Source: an uncultured Burkholderiales bacterium (GTDB lineage: Bacteria; Pseudomonadota; Gammaproteobacteria; Burkholderiales; Burkholderiaceae). From it: 64,000 nt of DNA. Position 1 is the stretch's first letter; each line of letters starts with the position of its first letter. The notes beneath the pieces are model-generated. The model searched no databases. It worked only from the letters and a program-made list of their open reading frames with translations, and was not told the origin of the DNA. The stretch spans positions 1 to 64,000 of the forward strand of contig CAMLJY010000016.1 in the NCBI GenBank assembly GCA_946480465.1. The letters are read 5' to 3'. Made by a program: the position numbers and the translations under genes. This document shows, in pieces, positions 50,271 through 62,841 of this stretch.

Positions 50271-51440
50271 ATGAAGGCGAAGATCCACGCCCTGGCATGT
50301 GCCGTGGGCATCCTCGTGTCGGCGCCCAGTTACGCTGACGTGTCCGCCGTCGTGGCCATCGAGCCGACGGAACGCAAAGCCGGACTGCTGCTGTCCCGCT
50401 TCAGCCTTGAGGAGCAACTGGGCAAGTTGCTGGGCCAGGAAGTGAGCGTGTCCACGAGCGAGGACATGACGGACGTGATGCGCGCCACCCGCAGCGGCGG
50501 CTACGACGTGTTCATCGCACCTGCGCAAGTGGCGGCCTCCGCACTGGCGCATGGTTATGAGCTGGTCGGGGCGACCGATGCTTCGGAGCAGTTCCTGCTG
50601 GTCGGCCGCGCCGCCATCGGCTCCACCGCCGATCTGCGGCAAGGCCGCATCTACCTGCCGCAGCAGGATTCGATCTACACCTACCTTGCCCGCGGGATGC
50701 TCAACGCGAGCGGACTGTCGTTCAAAGACCTGAAGCTGGTGCAGTACGCCCGCTACCCCATGGCCGGCCTGACGGCGGTAAGCCTGGGCATGACGGACGC
50801 CACCGTCGTGCGCCGCGAGGACTGGGAAACCTGGTCGCGCCAGAACCCCGGCCTGGCCAAAGTCCTCGCCAACTCCGGCACCGTGCCCGGGGGCTTCTCC
50901 GTCGCCGTCAAGAAGGAGCTCCCCCCCGAGGTGCGGAGCCGCATCGCCAAGTGGTTCGCCGCGCCGGCCGCCGGAAGCGGCCTCAAGCCCGTGGTGCACG
51001 TGGCCGAGATGGGGCAGTACAAGGCGGTCGCCCAACTCGGCACCTTCACCCCCACGCACCTTCCAGGAGCCACGGTGGTCACAGCGGCCCAGGTGCAGCA
51101 GTTGATTGCAAAGGGGGCGGTGGTCATCGACACGCGCAACGAGAAGGAGTACCGCAGCAAGCAGATCCCGGGCGCGGTCTTCGTGCCGTACCACGAGAAG
51201 AGCCTGAAGGACGTGGCGTACGAGGCGGGTCTCGATGATTTTTCCGGACTCGCCAAGCTTGATCCGACCAAGCCGGCGATCTTCCACTGCAATGGCGCCG
51301 AGTGCTGGAAGTCCTACAAGGCCAGCCGAGCAGCTCTGGCCAGGGGCTTCAAGCAGGTGTACTGGTTCCGTGGCGGCCTGCCTGAATGGGAGGCAGCCGG
51401 CCTGCAGGTGCTGCGCGACGTGCAGGTCGCCAAGCGATAG
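50271..51440 (+). CDS. Secreted fusion of a PhnD-like binding domain and a rhodanese
   Basis: 389 residues. A signal peptide (LACAVGILVSAPSYA) leads into a phosphonate/phosphite-binding-like domain (about 24-260: GGYDVFIAPAQVAASAL, RIYLPQQDSIYTYLARGML) and then a rhodanese domain (about 265-385: VVIDTRNEKEYRSKQIPGA). The sulfur-carrying Cys is probably Cys340 in FHCNGAECWKS, with a second, Cys345, in the same loop. The ATG at 50271 has GGAGGG 8 bases upstream. No permease is adjacent. It is divergent from the sulfite dehydrogenase pair, which suggests periplasmic sulfur chemistry; the ligand is unknown. Confidence 0.85.
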   Translation: MKAKIHALACAVGILVSAPSYADVSAVVAIEPTERKAGLLLSRFSLEEQLGKLLGQEVSVSTSEDMTDVMRATRSGGYDVFIAPAQVAASALAHGYELVGATDASEQFLLVGRAAIGSTADLRQGRIYLPQQDSIYTYLARGMLNASGLSFKDLKLVQYARYPMAGLTAVSLGMTDATVVRREDWETWSRQNPGLAKVLANSGTVPGGFSVAVKKELPPEVRSRIAKWFAAPAAGSGLKPVVHVAEMGQYKAVAQLGTFTPTHLPGATVVTAAQVQQLIAKGAVVIDTRNEKEYRSKQIPGAVFVPYHEKSLKDVAYEAGLDDFSGLAKLDPTKPAIFHCNGAECWKSYKASRAALARGFKQVYWFRGGLPEWEAAGLQVLRDVQVAKR

Positions 51441-51702
51441 CCCATGAGCCCGGCGGCGTGTCCGCCCCCTTGCACCGTGGCCGAAGTTGTTGGGCGAAGT
51501 CGCTCGGCAACGCAGCCCCTGCCGACCCGCACCAGTGAGCGCCTCTAGGCGGGGCGCGCCGCCACGAAGGCGCTCCGTCGCGATCTGCACCCCAATCCGT
51601 CGCGTCCCAAGGACTGGCGGTCCCGAAGTGCACCGCGCATCCGCACGGGCCCTCGAGGCGCAGACTCGCAGGGCCTCGGTGAAGGCGGCCATCGATCTCA
51701 GT

Positions 51703-51791
51703 TGGTGCCCGGAACGGGAATCGAACCCGTAAGGACCTTTCGGTCCGGCGGATTTTAAGTCCGCTGCGTCTGCCGATTTCGCCACCCGGGC
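51703..51791 (-). tRNA. tRNA-Leu (anticodon TAA)
   Basis: 89 bases including CCA. Acceptor GCCCGGG pairs with TCCGGGC, anticodon arm GCGGA/TCCGC with loop CTTAAAA, and a long variable arm. It is last in the minus-strand order Gly-Cys-Leu but is separated from tRNA-Cys by an intrinsic terminator. The 262 bases between it and the rhodanese-fusion gene hold no visible gene. Confidence 0.97.
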
Positions 51792-51831
51792 AGCCACTGC
51801 GAGTGCAGTGCGGGCGCATTATCAACCCGGC

Positions 51832-51865
51832 AAAAGAAAAGGCCCTGCACACCGGGCAGGGCCTT
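51832..51865 (-). terminator. Intrinsic terminator between tRNA-Cys and tRNA-Leu(TAA)
   Basis: A 10-bp stem AAGGCCCTGC/GCAGGGCCTT with a 7-base loop, then TTCTTTT on the minus strand. Confidence 0.85.
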
Positions 51866-51870
51866 GAAGC

Positions 51871-51944
51871 TGGAGGCGCGACCCGGAGTCGAACCGGGCT
51901 CTACGGATTTGCAATCCGGTGCATAACCGCTTTGCTATCGCGCC
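51871..51944 (-). tRNA. tRNA-Cys (anticodon GCA)
   Basis: 74 bases including CCA. Acceptor GGCGCGA pairs with TCGCGCC; anticodon arm CCGGA/TCCG with loop containing TTGCAAA. Located 81 bases after tRNA-Gly. Confidence 0.97.
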
Positions 51945-51984
51945 AGACGGGCGGCCAGCCTATGGCACGGAAGGCCACCATTCC

Positions 51985-52014
51985 GAAAAAAAGGGAAGCA
52001 CTTCGGCTTCCCTT
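51985..52014 (-). terminator. Intrinsic terminator between tRNA-Gly and tRNA-Cys
   Basis: A 9-bp stem AAGGGAAGC/GCTTCCCTT with a 6-base loop and five Ts on the minus strand. Confidence 0.8.
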
Positions 52015-52025
52015 CTTCTTGAATC

Positions 52026-52101
52026 TGGAGCGGGAGACGAGTCTCGAACTCGCGACCTCAACCTTGGCAAGGTTGCGCTCTACCAACTGAGCTACTCCCG
52101 C
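52026..52101 (-). tRNA. tRNA-Gly (anticodon GCC)
   Basis: 76 bases including CCA. Acceptor GCGGGAG pairs with CTCCCGC; the anticodon arm CAACC/GGTTG encloses TTGCCAA with anticodon GCC; D-arm AGCTCAGTTGGTAGAGC is canonical. Confidence 0.98.
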
Positions 52102-52149
52102 ACATCTTTCGATGTTTTCGCTTCACATTTGCTGTTCAGCGAAGCTCGC

Positions 52150-52179
52150 AGTATATACCGAGAATTTCCGCCAGTGCAA
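52150..52179 (-). promoter_or_regulatory. Sigma-70 promoter of the tRNA-Gly-Cys-Leu unit
   Basis: TTGCAC (52174-52179) and TATACT (52150-52155) on the minus strand, 18-base spacer, 48 bases before tRNA-Gly. TATATA two bases earlier is an alternative -10. A good match, sited between the lon stop and tRNA-Gly. Confidence 0.7.
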
Positions 52180-52204
52180 GCGTCTGGCCAAAATTCTTTT
52201 CACG

Positions 52205-54634
<2,430 letters not shown>

Positions 54635-54660
54635 GGATGGAACCTCTCTTTCTCAGGCCG

Positions 54661-54688
54661 ACATGGGGCCCGAGCAATCGAATGCAAG
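54661..54688 (-). promoter_or_regulatory. Sigma-32 (heat-shock) promoter of lon
   Basis: CTTGCA (54683-54688) and CCCCATGT (54661-54668) on the minus strand with a 14-base spacer. The consensus is CTTGAA and CCCCATNT, so only one -35 base differs. A start site near 54654 would leave a 20-base leader. Confidence 0.75.
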
Positions 54689-54729
54689 GGAAGCGACAGG
54701 CGGAGCGGCGGCCCGTCGGGCCCAGCGGA

Positions 54730-55998
<1,269 letters not shown>

Positions 55999-56033
55999 GG
56001 GTTATGCGGGGTGGGGCAAAGGGGTGCAAAACA

Positions 56034-56039
56034 ATGATA
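56034..56039 (-). promoter_or_regulatory. Candidate -10 box of a clpX promoter
   Basis: TATCAT on the minus strand, 5 of 6 consensus bases, with a leader of about 30 bases. The -35 is poor. A 13-base palindrome ATTTCCTGGAAAT lies at 56059-56071, near the -35 position. Confidence 0.35.
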
Positions 56040-56153
56040 GTCCAACTGCCCGCGCCGCATTTCCTGGAAATGGACGCGGTTTCCGCCTGGGGAAAGCAGT
56101 TGCTTCGATGGAGTCGGCGGGCGGGCGCGCGCGCATGCAGCCCCGCGCATCGA

Positions 56154-56762
56154 TCAGCCGCGCGAGGTCAGCACTTGATCGATCAGTCCGTAGGCCTTCG
56201 CTTCCTCCGGTGACATGTAGAAGTCGCGCTCCATGTCGGCGGTAATCTTCTCCAGCGTCTGACCGGTGCGCTCGGCATAGATGCGGTTGAGCTGCTCCCG
56301 CGTCTTCAGGATCTCGCGCGCATGGATTTCGATGTCGGTCGCCTGGCCCTGCGCACCGCCGGAGGGCTGGTGGATCATCACGCGCGAGTTGGGAAGCGCG
56401 GCCCGCTTGCCCTTGGCGCCGGCCATCAGCAGGAACGAACCCATGCTCGCCGCCATGCCCATGCACAGCGTGGAGACGTCGGGCTTGATGAACTGCATCG
56501 TGTCGTAAATCGACAAGCCGGCCGAGACGCTTCCGCCAGGCGAGTTGATGTACAGGAAGATGTCCTTGTCCGGGTTCTCGCTCTCGAGGAAGAGCAGTTG
56601 CGCAACCACCAGGTTCGCCGTTGCGTCGTTGACCGGACCGACCAGGAAGACGATGCGCTCGCGCAGCAGGCGGCTGTAGATGTCGTACGCACGCTCTCCG
56701 CGACCGGATTGCTCGATGACCATGGGCACCAGGCCCAGGGCTTGCGTCTCCAAAGCACTCAT
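56154..56762 (-). CDS. clpP: ClpP protease subunit
   Basis: Serine protease chamber of ClpXP, 202 residues. Ser106 ([11 protein letters not shown]) and His131 ([10 protein letters not shown]) of the triad are visible, with Asp near 180. The ATG at 56762 gives the usual N-terminus ([18 protein letters not shown]). The longer frame upstream is not homology-like. It sits 149 bases after tig, with a terminator between. Confidence 0.98.
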   Translation of the reverse strand: MSALETQALGLVPMVIEQSGRGERAYDIYSRLLRERIVFLVGPVNDATANLVVAQLLFLESENPDKDIFLYINSPGGSVSAGLSIYDTMQFIKPDVSTLCMGMAASMGSFLLMAGAKGKRAALPNSRVMIHQPSGGAQGQATDIEIHAREILKTREQLNRIYAERTGQTLEKITADMERDFYMSPEEAKAYGLIDQVLTSRG

Positions 56763-56824
56763 GAATGACCTCGAAGGAAGAATCGGGCGGATTATCGCCC
56801 GCTGGCTTTGGCCTCGAAGGCCAC

Positions 56825-56849
56825 GAAAAAGGGCGCCGAGGGGCGCCCT
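56825..56849 (-). terminator. Intrinsic terminator after tig
   Basis: A 7-bp stem GGGCGCC/GGCGCCC with a 4-base loop and five Ts on the minus strand. It separates tig from clpP, so clpP probably has its own promoter in 56763-56824. Confidence 0.85.
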
Positions 56850-56911
56850 GTTTCCCTGATCCGGCACCCCCGAGTCGACGCACCGACACGTGCGGGAGCA
56901 GATGGGGACGG

Positions 56912-58228
56912 TCAGGCGGTCATCAACTCGTCGAAGGGCAGAGACTTTTCGACGACTTTGGCTTGGCCCAGCACGAACTGCGTGACGTTGTTCTCGATCA
57001 CCACGGCCTCGACCTCGGCCATTCGTTGCCGGTCGGAGAGGTACCAGCGCATCACTTCAGCCGGCTTCTCGTAGCTCTGCGACATCTCCTCGATGTGGGC
57101 CTGCAACTGCTCCGGCTTGGCCTGGAGGTTGTTGGCACGCACCAGCTCGGCCACCACCAGGCCCAGGCGCACGCGGCGCTCGGCCTGCGGGCGGAACAGC
57201 TGCAGCATGTCCGGCGGGATCGGCTGCTTGTCCGCGTCCTTGACGCCACGCTGCTTCAGGTCCTCGCGGGCGGCTTCGCCCATGCGCTCGACCTCGCTGT
57301 CCACCAGTGCCTTCGGCACTTCCAGCTCCGCCGCCTTCACGAGCGCATCCATGGCGGCCGCCTTGTTGCGAGCCAGAACGCGGAACTTGATCTCGCGCTC
57401 GAGGTTCTTGCGCACGTCGGCGCGCAGGGCATCGATCGCGCCATCTGCAATGCCAAGGGACTTGACGAAAGCCTCGTCGACCTCCGGCAGGTTCTGCGCC
57501 TCGATTTTCTTCATCGTGACCAGAAAGTCAGCCTCCTTGCCGGCCACGTCCTTGCCGTGATAGTCGGCCGGAAACTGCAGCGGGAAGGTCTTCGATTCGC
57601 CGACCTTCATGCCGCGAACGGCCTTGTCGAACTGCTCCAGCATCTGGCCTTCACCAATCAGGAACTGGAAACCGTCAGCCTTGCCGCCGGCGAAGGGCTC
57701 GCCGTCGATCTTGCCCTCGAAGTCGATGGTCACCCGATCCCCTTCGGCTGCGCCTTCAGCTGCAGGGCGCTGGGCGAAAGTGCGGCGCTGCTTGCGCAGG
57801 ATGTCGATGGTGCGGTCGATGGCTGCATCCGTCACGTCGCTCATGACGCGCTCGACCTCGATCGATGACAGGTCGCCGAGCTTGACTTCCGGGTAGACCT
57901 CGAAGGTGGCATCGAAGGCGAGCTGGCCTTCAGGCGCGTCTTCCTTCTGGGTGATCTTGGGCATTCCCGCGACCCGGAGCTGGGCCTCGTTGGCGGCGCT
58001 GTTGAAGGCCTGGCCGACCTTGTCGTTCATGACCTCGTACTGCACGGAGTAACCGTAGCGCTGCGCCACGACCGAGATCGGCACCTTGCCCGGACGGAAG
58101 CCGTCGGCCTTCACGGTGCGGGACAGCTTCTTCAGCCGGCTCTCGACTTCCGCATTGATGTCGTTGGCCGGGATCACCAGGGTGATGCGGCGTTCCAGCT
58201 TCTCGAGGGTTTCAACAGTCACGGCCAT
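56912..58228 (-). CDS. tig: Trigger factor
   Basis: Ribosome-bound chaperone with peptidyl-prolyl isomerase activity, 438 residues. The ribosome-binding signature GFRPGKVP is at about 44-51. The FKBP domain (about 160-245) has [16 protein letters not shown], and the C-terminal chaperone arm follows. The ATG at 58228 gives the family N-terminus ([14 protein letters not shown]). A tRNA-Leu gene ends 28 bases upstream of it. Confidence 0.97.
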   Translation of the reverse strand: MAVTVETLEKLERRITLVIPANDINAEVESRLKKLSRTVKADGFRPGKVPISVVAQRYGYSVQYEVMNDKVGQAFNSAANEAQLRVAGMPKITQKEDAPEGQLAFDATFEVYPEVKLGDLSSIEVERVMSDVTDAAIDRTIDILRKQRRTFAQRPAAEGAAEGDRVTIDFEGKIDGEPFAGGKADGFQFLIGEGQMLEQFDKAVRGMKVGESKTFPLQFPADYHGKDVAGKEADFLVTMKKIEAQNLPEVDEAFVKSLGIADGAIDALRADVRKNLEREIKFRVLARNKAAAMDALVKAAELEVPKALVDSEVERMGEAAREDLKQRGVKDADKQPIPPDMLQLFRPQAERRVRLGLVVAELVRANNLQAKPEQLQAHIEEMSQSYEKPAEVMRWYLSDRQRMAEVEAVVIENNVTQFVLGQAKVVEKSLPFDELMTA

Positions 58229-58256
58229 GATGGGACTCTTCAGCAATAAGGGGATC

Positions 58257-58343
58257 TGGTGCGCGGGGCCGGACTCGAACCGGCACGCCCGTGAAGGCGT
58301 CAGGACCTAAACCTGGTGCGTCTACCAATTTCGCCACCCGCGC
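58257..58343 (-). tRNA. tRNA-Leu (anticodon TAG)
   Basis: 87 bases including CCA. Acceptor GCGCGGG pairs with CCCGCGC; the anticodon arm CCAGG/CCTGA encloses TTTAGGT; the long variable arm is present. Lies between the terminator of the efflux operon and tig. Confidence 0.96.
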
Positions 58344-58400
58344 GCCTTCACTGGGCCCACGCAGCCGCCCTGCCCGAGGGTCACGGCGTATGCGTGGTCG

Positions 58401-58434
58401 AAAGGAAAAGGGGCGCCGGCCTGGCCGGCGCCCC
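58401..58434 (-). terminator. Intrinsic terminator after the RND efflux operon
   Basis: An 11-bp stem GGGGCGCCGGC/GCCGGCGCCCC with a 3-base loop, then TTTTCCTTT on the minus strand. Confidence 0.88.
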
Positions 58435-58460
58435 TGCAGCGATCCGGTAAACCGAAGATT

Positions 58461-61400
58461 CTAGCCGCGCGCAGCAGTAGCCGAGGCGCCGTCGTTCGGC
58501 TTGACTCGGAACCATGCGGCATACATCGCCGGCAGGGCCAGCAGCGTCAGCGCGGTGGCCACGATCAAGCCACCCATGATCGCCACCGCCATCGGCCCCC
58601 AGAACACACTGCGCGTCAGGGGAATCATCGCCAGCACGGCCGCGGCAGCGGTCAGAACGATGGGACGAAAGCGCCGCACGGCAGCCTCCACGATCGCGTC
58701 CCACGTGGCGGCGCCGGCCGCGCGGTCCTTTTCGATCTGGTCGATCAGGATCACCGAGTTACGCATGATCATGCCCATCAGCGCGATCACGCCCAGCAGC
58801 GCGACGAAACCGAACGGCCGATCCAGCAGCAGCAGCGCCGCCGCGATGCCGGCCAAGCCGAGGGGCCCGGTCAGGAACACCAGCATGGCACGCGAAAAGC
58901 TCTGCAGCTGAAGCATCAGCAGCGTGAAGATGATGAACAGCATCATCGGCACGCCCGCCGCGATGGAACCCGTGCCCTTGCTGCTCTCCTGCTGGGCACC
59001 GGCCACCTGGATGGCGTAGTCCGCCGGCATGAGCTTCTGAAGCTCCTCGAGCTTCGGCCACACCTGCTTGGTCACCGTCGGCCCCTGCATCCCTTCGGCC
59101 ACGTCGCCTTGCACCGTCACCGCGTACTTGCGGCCTTCCCGCCACAGCACACCGGGCTCCCAGCCCACTTCGACCTTGGCTACCTGCATCAGCGGCACGG
59201 CGCGGCCGCTGCTGGTGGGCAGGTAGCCATCGGCGATGTCAGTGATGGCATTGCGGTCCTCGGGTGGCTGGCGCAACACGATGTCGATCAACTTGTCACC
59301 CTCGCGGTACTGACCCACCGTGACCCCGCTGAGTCCGGTGCGCGACGACTGCGCCACGCTTTGGCTGCTGACGCCCAGTGCACGCGCCTTGTCCTGGTCG
59401 ATGTCGAGGCGCAGCGCCTTCACCTGCTCGTTCCAGTTGTCGTTGACGCCTCGCATGTGCGGGTTGGCGCGCAGGATCTCCTTGGCTTGATCAGCCCAAT
59501 GCCGCACCTCCTTCGCATCGGTACCGACGACGCGGAACTGCACCGGGTACGGAACGGGCGGGCCGTTCGGCAGCAGCTTCACGCGGCCGCGCACCTCCGG
59601 AAATTCGGTGGCCAGCAGCGCCGGCAAGCTCTTGCGCAGGCGCTCGCGAGTCGCGAGGTCCTTGGGCAGCAGGATGCTCTGGCTCACGTTGGTCTGAGGA
59701 AAGATCTGGTCCAGCGGCAGGTAGAACCGCGGCACGCCGCTGCCGATCCAGCTGGTGACGCTTTCGACGCCCTGCTCCTTCATCAGCCGCGCCTCGAAGC
59801 GCTTCGAGATCTGCTCGCTTTCGCGCAAGGTCGATCCCTCGGGCAGCCACAGGTCGACGAGGATTTCAGGCCGGCTCGAGTCGGGGAAGAACTGCTGCTG
59901 CACCCTGCCCATGCCCGCCAAGCCGGCAGCAAACGTCACCAATGTGAGGCCGATGGTGATCCAGCGGTGTTGCACGCACCAGTTCACCAGGGCGCGGAAG
60001 CGGTTGTAGAACGGCGTATCGAAAAGCTCATGGGCTTGGTTCGCACCCACGTGGCTGCGGGTGCGCAGCAGCCAGGCGCCGAGGTAGGGGACGAAGTACA
60101 CCGACACGCCCCACGAGATCACCAGGGCAGCCGAGGTGACGGCGAAGATGGCAAAGGTGTATTCGCCGACGGTCGACTTCGCCAGGCCGATCGGAAGAAA
60201 GCCGGCCGCCGTGATCAAGGTCCCGGTCAGCATCGGCATCGATGTCACCTCGTAGGCGAAGGTCGCGGCGCGCATCTTGTCGTAGCCCTCCTCGAGCTTG
60301 CGCACCATCATCTCGACGGCAATGATCGCGTCGTCCACCAGCAACCCCAGCGCGATGATCAGCGAGCCGAGCGAGATCTTGTGCAGGCCGACGCCCCAGT
60401 AGTACATCGTGACGAAGGTGATCGCGAGCACGAGCGGGATCGTGATGCCCACGACCATGCCCGGCCAGATGTCGATACGCAGCGGGCGCGTATGCAGGCC
60501 GAGACTGATGAAGCTGACTGCCAGCACCACCACCACTGCCTCGATCAGCACGCGCACGAACTCACCCACGGAGCGCGACACCGCCTGCGGCTGATCCTGC
60601 ACCTGCTGCAGGCTGATGCCGGCAGGCAAGTCCGCAGCGATCCCCTCAGCCCGCGCTTTCAGCGCCTGACCCAACGCGATGATGTCGCCGCCCTTGGCCA
60701 TCGAGATGCCCAGCGCGATGACTTGCTTGCCCTGGTGGCGCACCTTGACCGACGGAGGGTCGGTGTAGCCCCGACGCACCTGAGCGATGTCGGACAGCCT
60801 GAGGGAACTGGCCAGTCCGTTGGCGGGGTTGATGGCGCGGATCGGCAACTGCTCCAGGTCGGCCACCGACTTGAAGGCGCCGGCCACGCGGATCTGAAGA
60901 TTCTGCGATCCGGCATCGAAGACGCCCGCTGCTTCCACCGCGTTCTGCGCCGCGAGTTGGCCGAGCACCTGGCTCATGTCCAGGCCCAGTTGAGCCAGAC
61001 GCTTCTGTGACACCTCGACAAAGATCTTCTCCGGCTGCGCGCCAAAGATCTCGACCTTCGCGACGTCGGGCACTCGCAGCAGCTGCGAGCGAATGTTCTC
61101 CGCGAAAACGCGCAGCTCCTCCTCGCTGAAGCCGTCGGCCGAGAGGGCGTAGATGGTGCCGTAGACGTCGCCGAAGTCGTCGTTGAAGAACGGGCCGATC
61201 ACGCCCTGCGGCAACGTGCCACGCATGTCACCCACGCGTTTGCGCGCCTGATACCAGACGTTCGAGACCTCCTTCGGCGGCGCGCTGTCGCGGATCTGGA
61301 GCAGTGTCAGCGACTCGCCCGGCTTGGTGTAGCTGCGAATGACGTCGCTGTAGGGCACCTCCTGCAAGGTGCGCTCGATCCTGTCCGTCACCTGGTCGGC

Positions 61401-61619
61401 CACCTGCTGCGCGCTGGCGCCTGGCCAGTAGGCCTGCACCACCATCGCTCGGAAGGTGAATGGCGGATCCTCGTCCTGGCCGAGCTGGAAGTAGGCCGCG
61501 AAGCCGAGCACCAGCAGCACCACCATCAAGTAGCGCGTCAGGGCCGGATGCTCCAACGCCCATCGCGAAATGTTGAAGCGCGAGGCCACGCCGCCCGCTG
61601 CCGGGATTGCCGTCGTCAT
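58461..61619 (-). CDS. RND efflux transporter inner-membrane permease
   Basis: Proton-driven pump of the AcrB/HAE family, 1052 residues. An N-terminal membrane helix (YLMVVLLVLGFAAYFQLG) precedes a porter domain, then a TM bundle with the proton-relay Asp pair in GLLVDDAIIAVEMM, then the second half of the same design (GVIALMGMIMRNSVILIDQI). The start ATG lies 16 bases after the adaptor gene. The substrate is unknown. The sequence looks more like the divergent small-molecule efflux group than AcrB itself. HpnN-type hopanoid transporters are a different RND branch. Confidence 0.93.
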   Translation of the reverse strand: MTTAIPAAGGVASRFNISRWALEHPALTRYLMVVLLVLGFAAYFQLGQDEDPPFTFRAMVVQAYWPGASAQQVADQVTDRIERTLQEVPYSDVIRSYTKPGESLTLLQIRDSAPPKEVSNVWYQARKRVGDMRGTLPQGVIGPFFNDDFGDVYGTIYALSADGFSEEELRVFAENIRSQLLRVPDVAKVEIFGAQPEKIFVEVSQKRLAQLGLDMSQVLGQLAAQNAVEAAGVFDAGSQNLQIRVAGAFKSVADLEQLPIRAINPANGLASSLRLSDIAQVRRGYTDPPSVKVRHQGKQVIALGISMAKGGDIIALGQALKARAEGIAADLPAGISLQQVQDQPQAVSRSVGEFVRVLIEAVVVVLAVSFISLGLHTRPLRIDIWPGMVVGITIPLVLAITFVTMYYWGVGLHKISLGSLIIALGLLVDDAIIAVEMMVRKLEEGYDKMRAATFAYEVTSMPMLTGTLITAAGFLPIGLAKSTVGEYTFAIFAVTSAALVISWGVSVYFVPYLGAWLLRTRSHVGANQAHELFDTPFYNRFRALVNWCVQHRWITIGLTLVTFAAGLAGMGRVQQQFFPDSSRPEILVDLWLPEGSTLRESEQISKRFEARLMKEQGVESVTSWIGSGVPRFYLPLDQIFPQTNVSQSILLPKDLATRERLRKSLPALLATEFPEVRGRVKLLPNGPPVPYPVQFRVVGTDAKEVRHWADQAKEILRANPHMRGVNDNWNEQVKALRLDIDQDKARALGVSSQSVAQSSRTGLSGVTVGQYREGDKLIDIVLRQPPEDRNAITDIADGYLPTSSGRAVPLMQVAKVEVGWEPGVLWREGRKYAVTVQGDVAEGMQGPTVTKQVWPKLEELQKLMPADYAIQVAGAQQESSKGTGSIAAGVPMMLFIIFTLLMLQLQSFSRAMLVFLTGPLGLAGIAAALLLLDRPFGFVALLGVIALMGMIMRNSVILIDQIEKDRAAGAATWDAIVEAAVRRFRPIVLTAAAAVLAMIPLTRSVFWGPMAVAIMGGLIVATALTLLALPAMYAAWFRVKPNDGASATAARG

Positions 61620-61635
61620 CGAGTCCTCCCCGGGC

Positions 61636-62793
61636 TCAGCGGAGTGCGGCCGTGGCAGGCGTGGTCGCGGACAGAGGCCCGACGGCCACGGCAGCCGGCG
61701 GGCGGCTGGCTGTCGTTGCGCCCGGCTCGGCATACAGCTTGACGCGCTGGCCCGGCGTCAGCGCGTGCACGCCTGCCGTCACCACCGTCTGCCCGGCGGC
61801 GAGACCGCCGCCGATGACCACCATGTTGCCTTCCGCCCCGGCAATCGCGACCGGGCGGGCCGAGACGGTCATCGCCTGCCGATCCAGCACCCACACGCTG
61901 GAACGGCCCTGTTGTTCGAAGACCGCCCCCAGCGGCAGGCGAATCACGCCCTCGTGCGCTGCCGACTCGACGACGACGCGCGCGGTCTGGCCGATGCGCA
62001 CAGGCGCCTGACCAATGTCAGCCTTGACCGCGAAGGTGCGCGTCGCGGGGTCAGCGGCGGCGCCCACCTCACGCAGCGTCGCGGGGATGACTTCCCCGCT
62101 GCCCCAAAGCTTGACCTTCACCGCGCCAGGCTTGCCCAGCAGTGCGCGCGCCTCTCCGACGCGGTCCTCCGGGATCTGGAACGCAACGTCGCGCGGGCCG
62201 TCATGGGCCACCCGCAGCACCGTCATACCAGCCTGCACGACCGCGCCAGGCTCGACGTCCACGGCCGTCACCACACCCGCGGCGTCAGCCGTCAGCGCCG
62301 CATAGGCCGCCTGGTTTCCCTGCACGTGGGCTTGCGCGCGGAGCTGCTCCGATTGGGCACGGGCCGATTTCAGCGCCGCCTCGCGCCGATCCAACTCGGC
62401 GCCACTGATGAAGCCCTGGTCGCGCAGCTCACGGTAGCGCTTGAACTCCGCTTCACTCCACTCGAGGTTCGCCCGAGCGGCGCGCCAAGCCGCCTGGGCC
62501 GCGTCCTGTCCCAGGCGCAGGTCCTGGCCGTCCAGGTGCGCCAGCACCTGTCCAGGCTTGACGACGTCTCCCGCATCGACGAGTCGGCGGACGAGCTTCC
62601 CGCCGACCCGGAAGCCGAGCTTCGACTCCGTGCGCGCACGGACTTCCGCCGCGTACTCATGGTTCGCGCCGGCCCTGACCAGGCCAACCACCTGCGTGCG
62701 CACCGCGCGCACCGGCTCCTCCGCAGGTGGCGCTTTCGAGCAGGCGGCCAGAAGAATCACCAAGGCGGACAACGGGACGGTGGCAAGGCGCAT
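61636..62793 (-). CDS. RND efflux periplasmic adaptor lipoprotein
   Basis: Membrane fusion protein, 385 residues. A lipobox ends the signal peptide (LVILLAAC, Cys18), so it is anchored in the inner membrane. Lipoyl halves (VVKPGQVLAHLDGQD and AAGVVTAVDVEPGAVVQAG) flank a helical hairpin (about 90-150), followed by a beta-barrel (PEDRVGEARALLGKPG) and membrane-proximal domain. No outer-membrane channel gene is adjacent. Confidence 0.93.
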   Translation of the reverse strand: MRLATVPLSALVILLAACSKAPPAEEPVRAVRTQVVGLVRAGANHEYAAEVRARTESKLGFRVGGKLVRRLVDAGDVVKPGQVLAHLDGQDLRLGQDAAQAAWRAARANLEWSEAEFKRYRELRDQGFISGAELDRREAALKSARAQSEQLRAQAHVQGNQAAYAALTADAAGVVTAVDVEPGAVVQAGMTVLRVAHDGPRDVAFQIPEDRVGEARALLGKPGAVKVKLWGSGEVIPATLREVGAAADPATRTFAVKADIGQAPVRIGQTARVVVESAAHEGVIRLPLGAVFEQQGRSSVWVLDRQAMTVSARPVAIAGAEGNMVVIGGGLAAGQTVVTAGVHALTPGQRVKLYAEPGATTASRPPAAVAVGPLSATTPATAALR

Positions 62794-62841
62794 GGGGTGG
62801 GTGCTCGGTTGGCGCACGCCCGGATGGCGGCGCAATGCTCG

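Noticed and set aside
51487..51732. Possible 81-codon gene before tRNA-Leu(TAA)
   Set aside because: It runs into the tRNA gene on the opposite strand and shows no protein-like composition.
58461..62793. RND pump next to hpnC considered as a hopanoid transporter (HpnN)
   Set aside because: It is an AcrB-like permease with its own adaptor, transcribed divergently; HpnN belongs to a different RND branch without such an adaptor.
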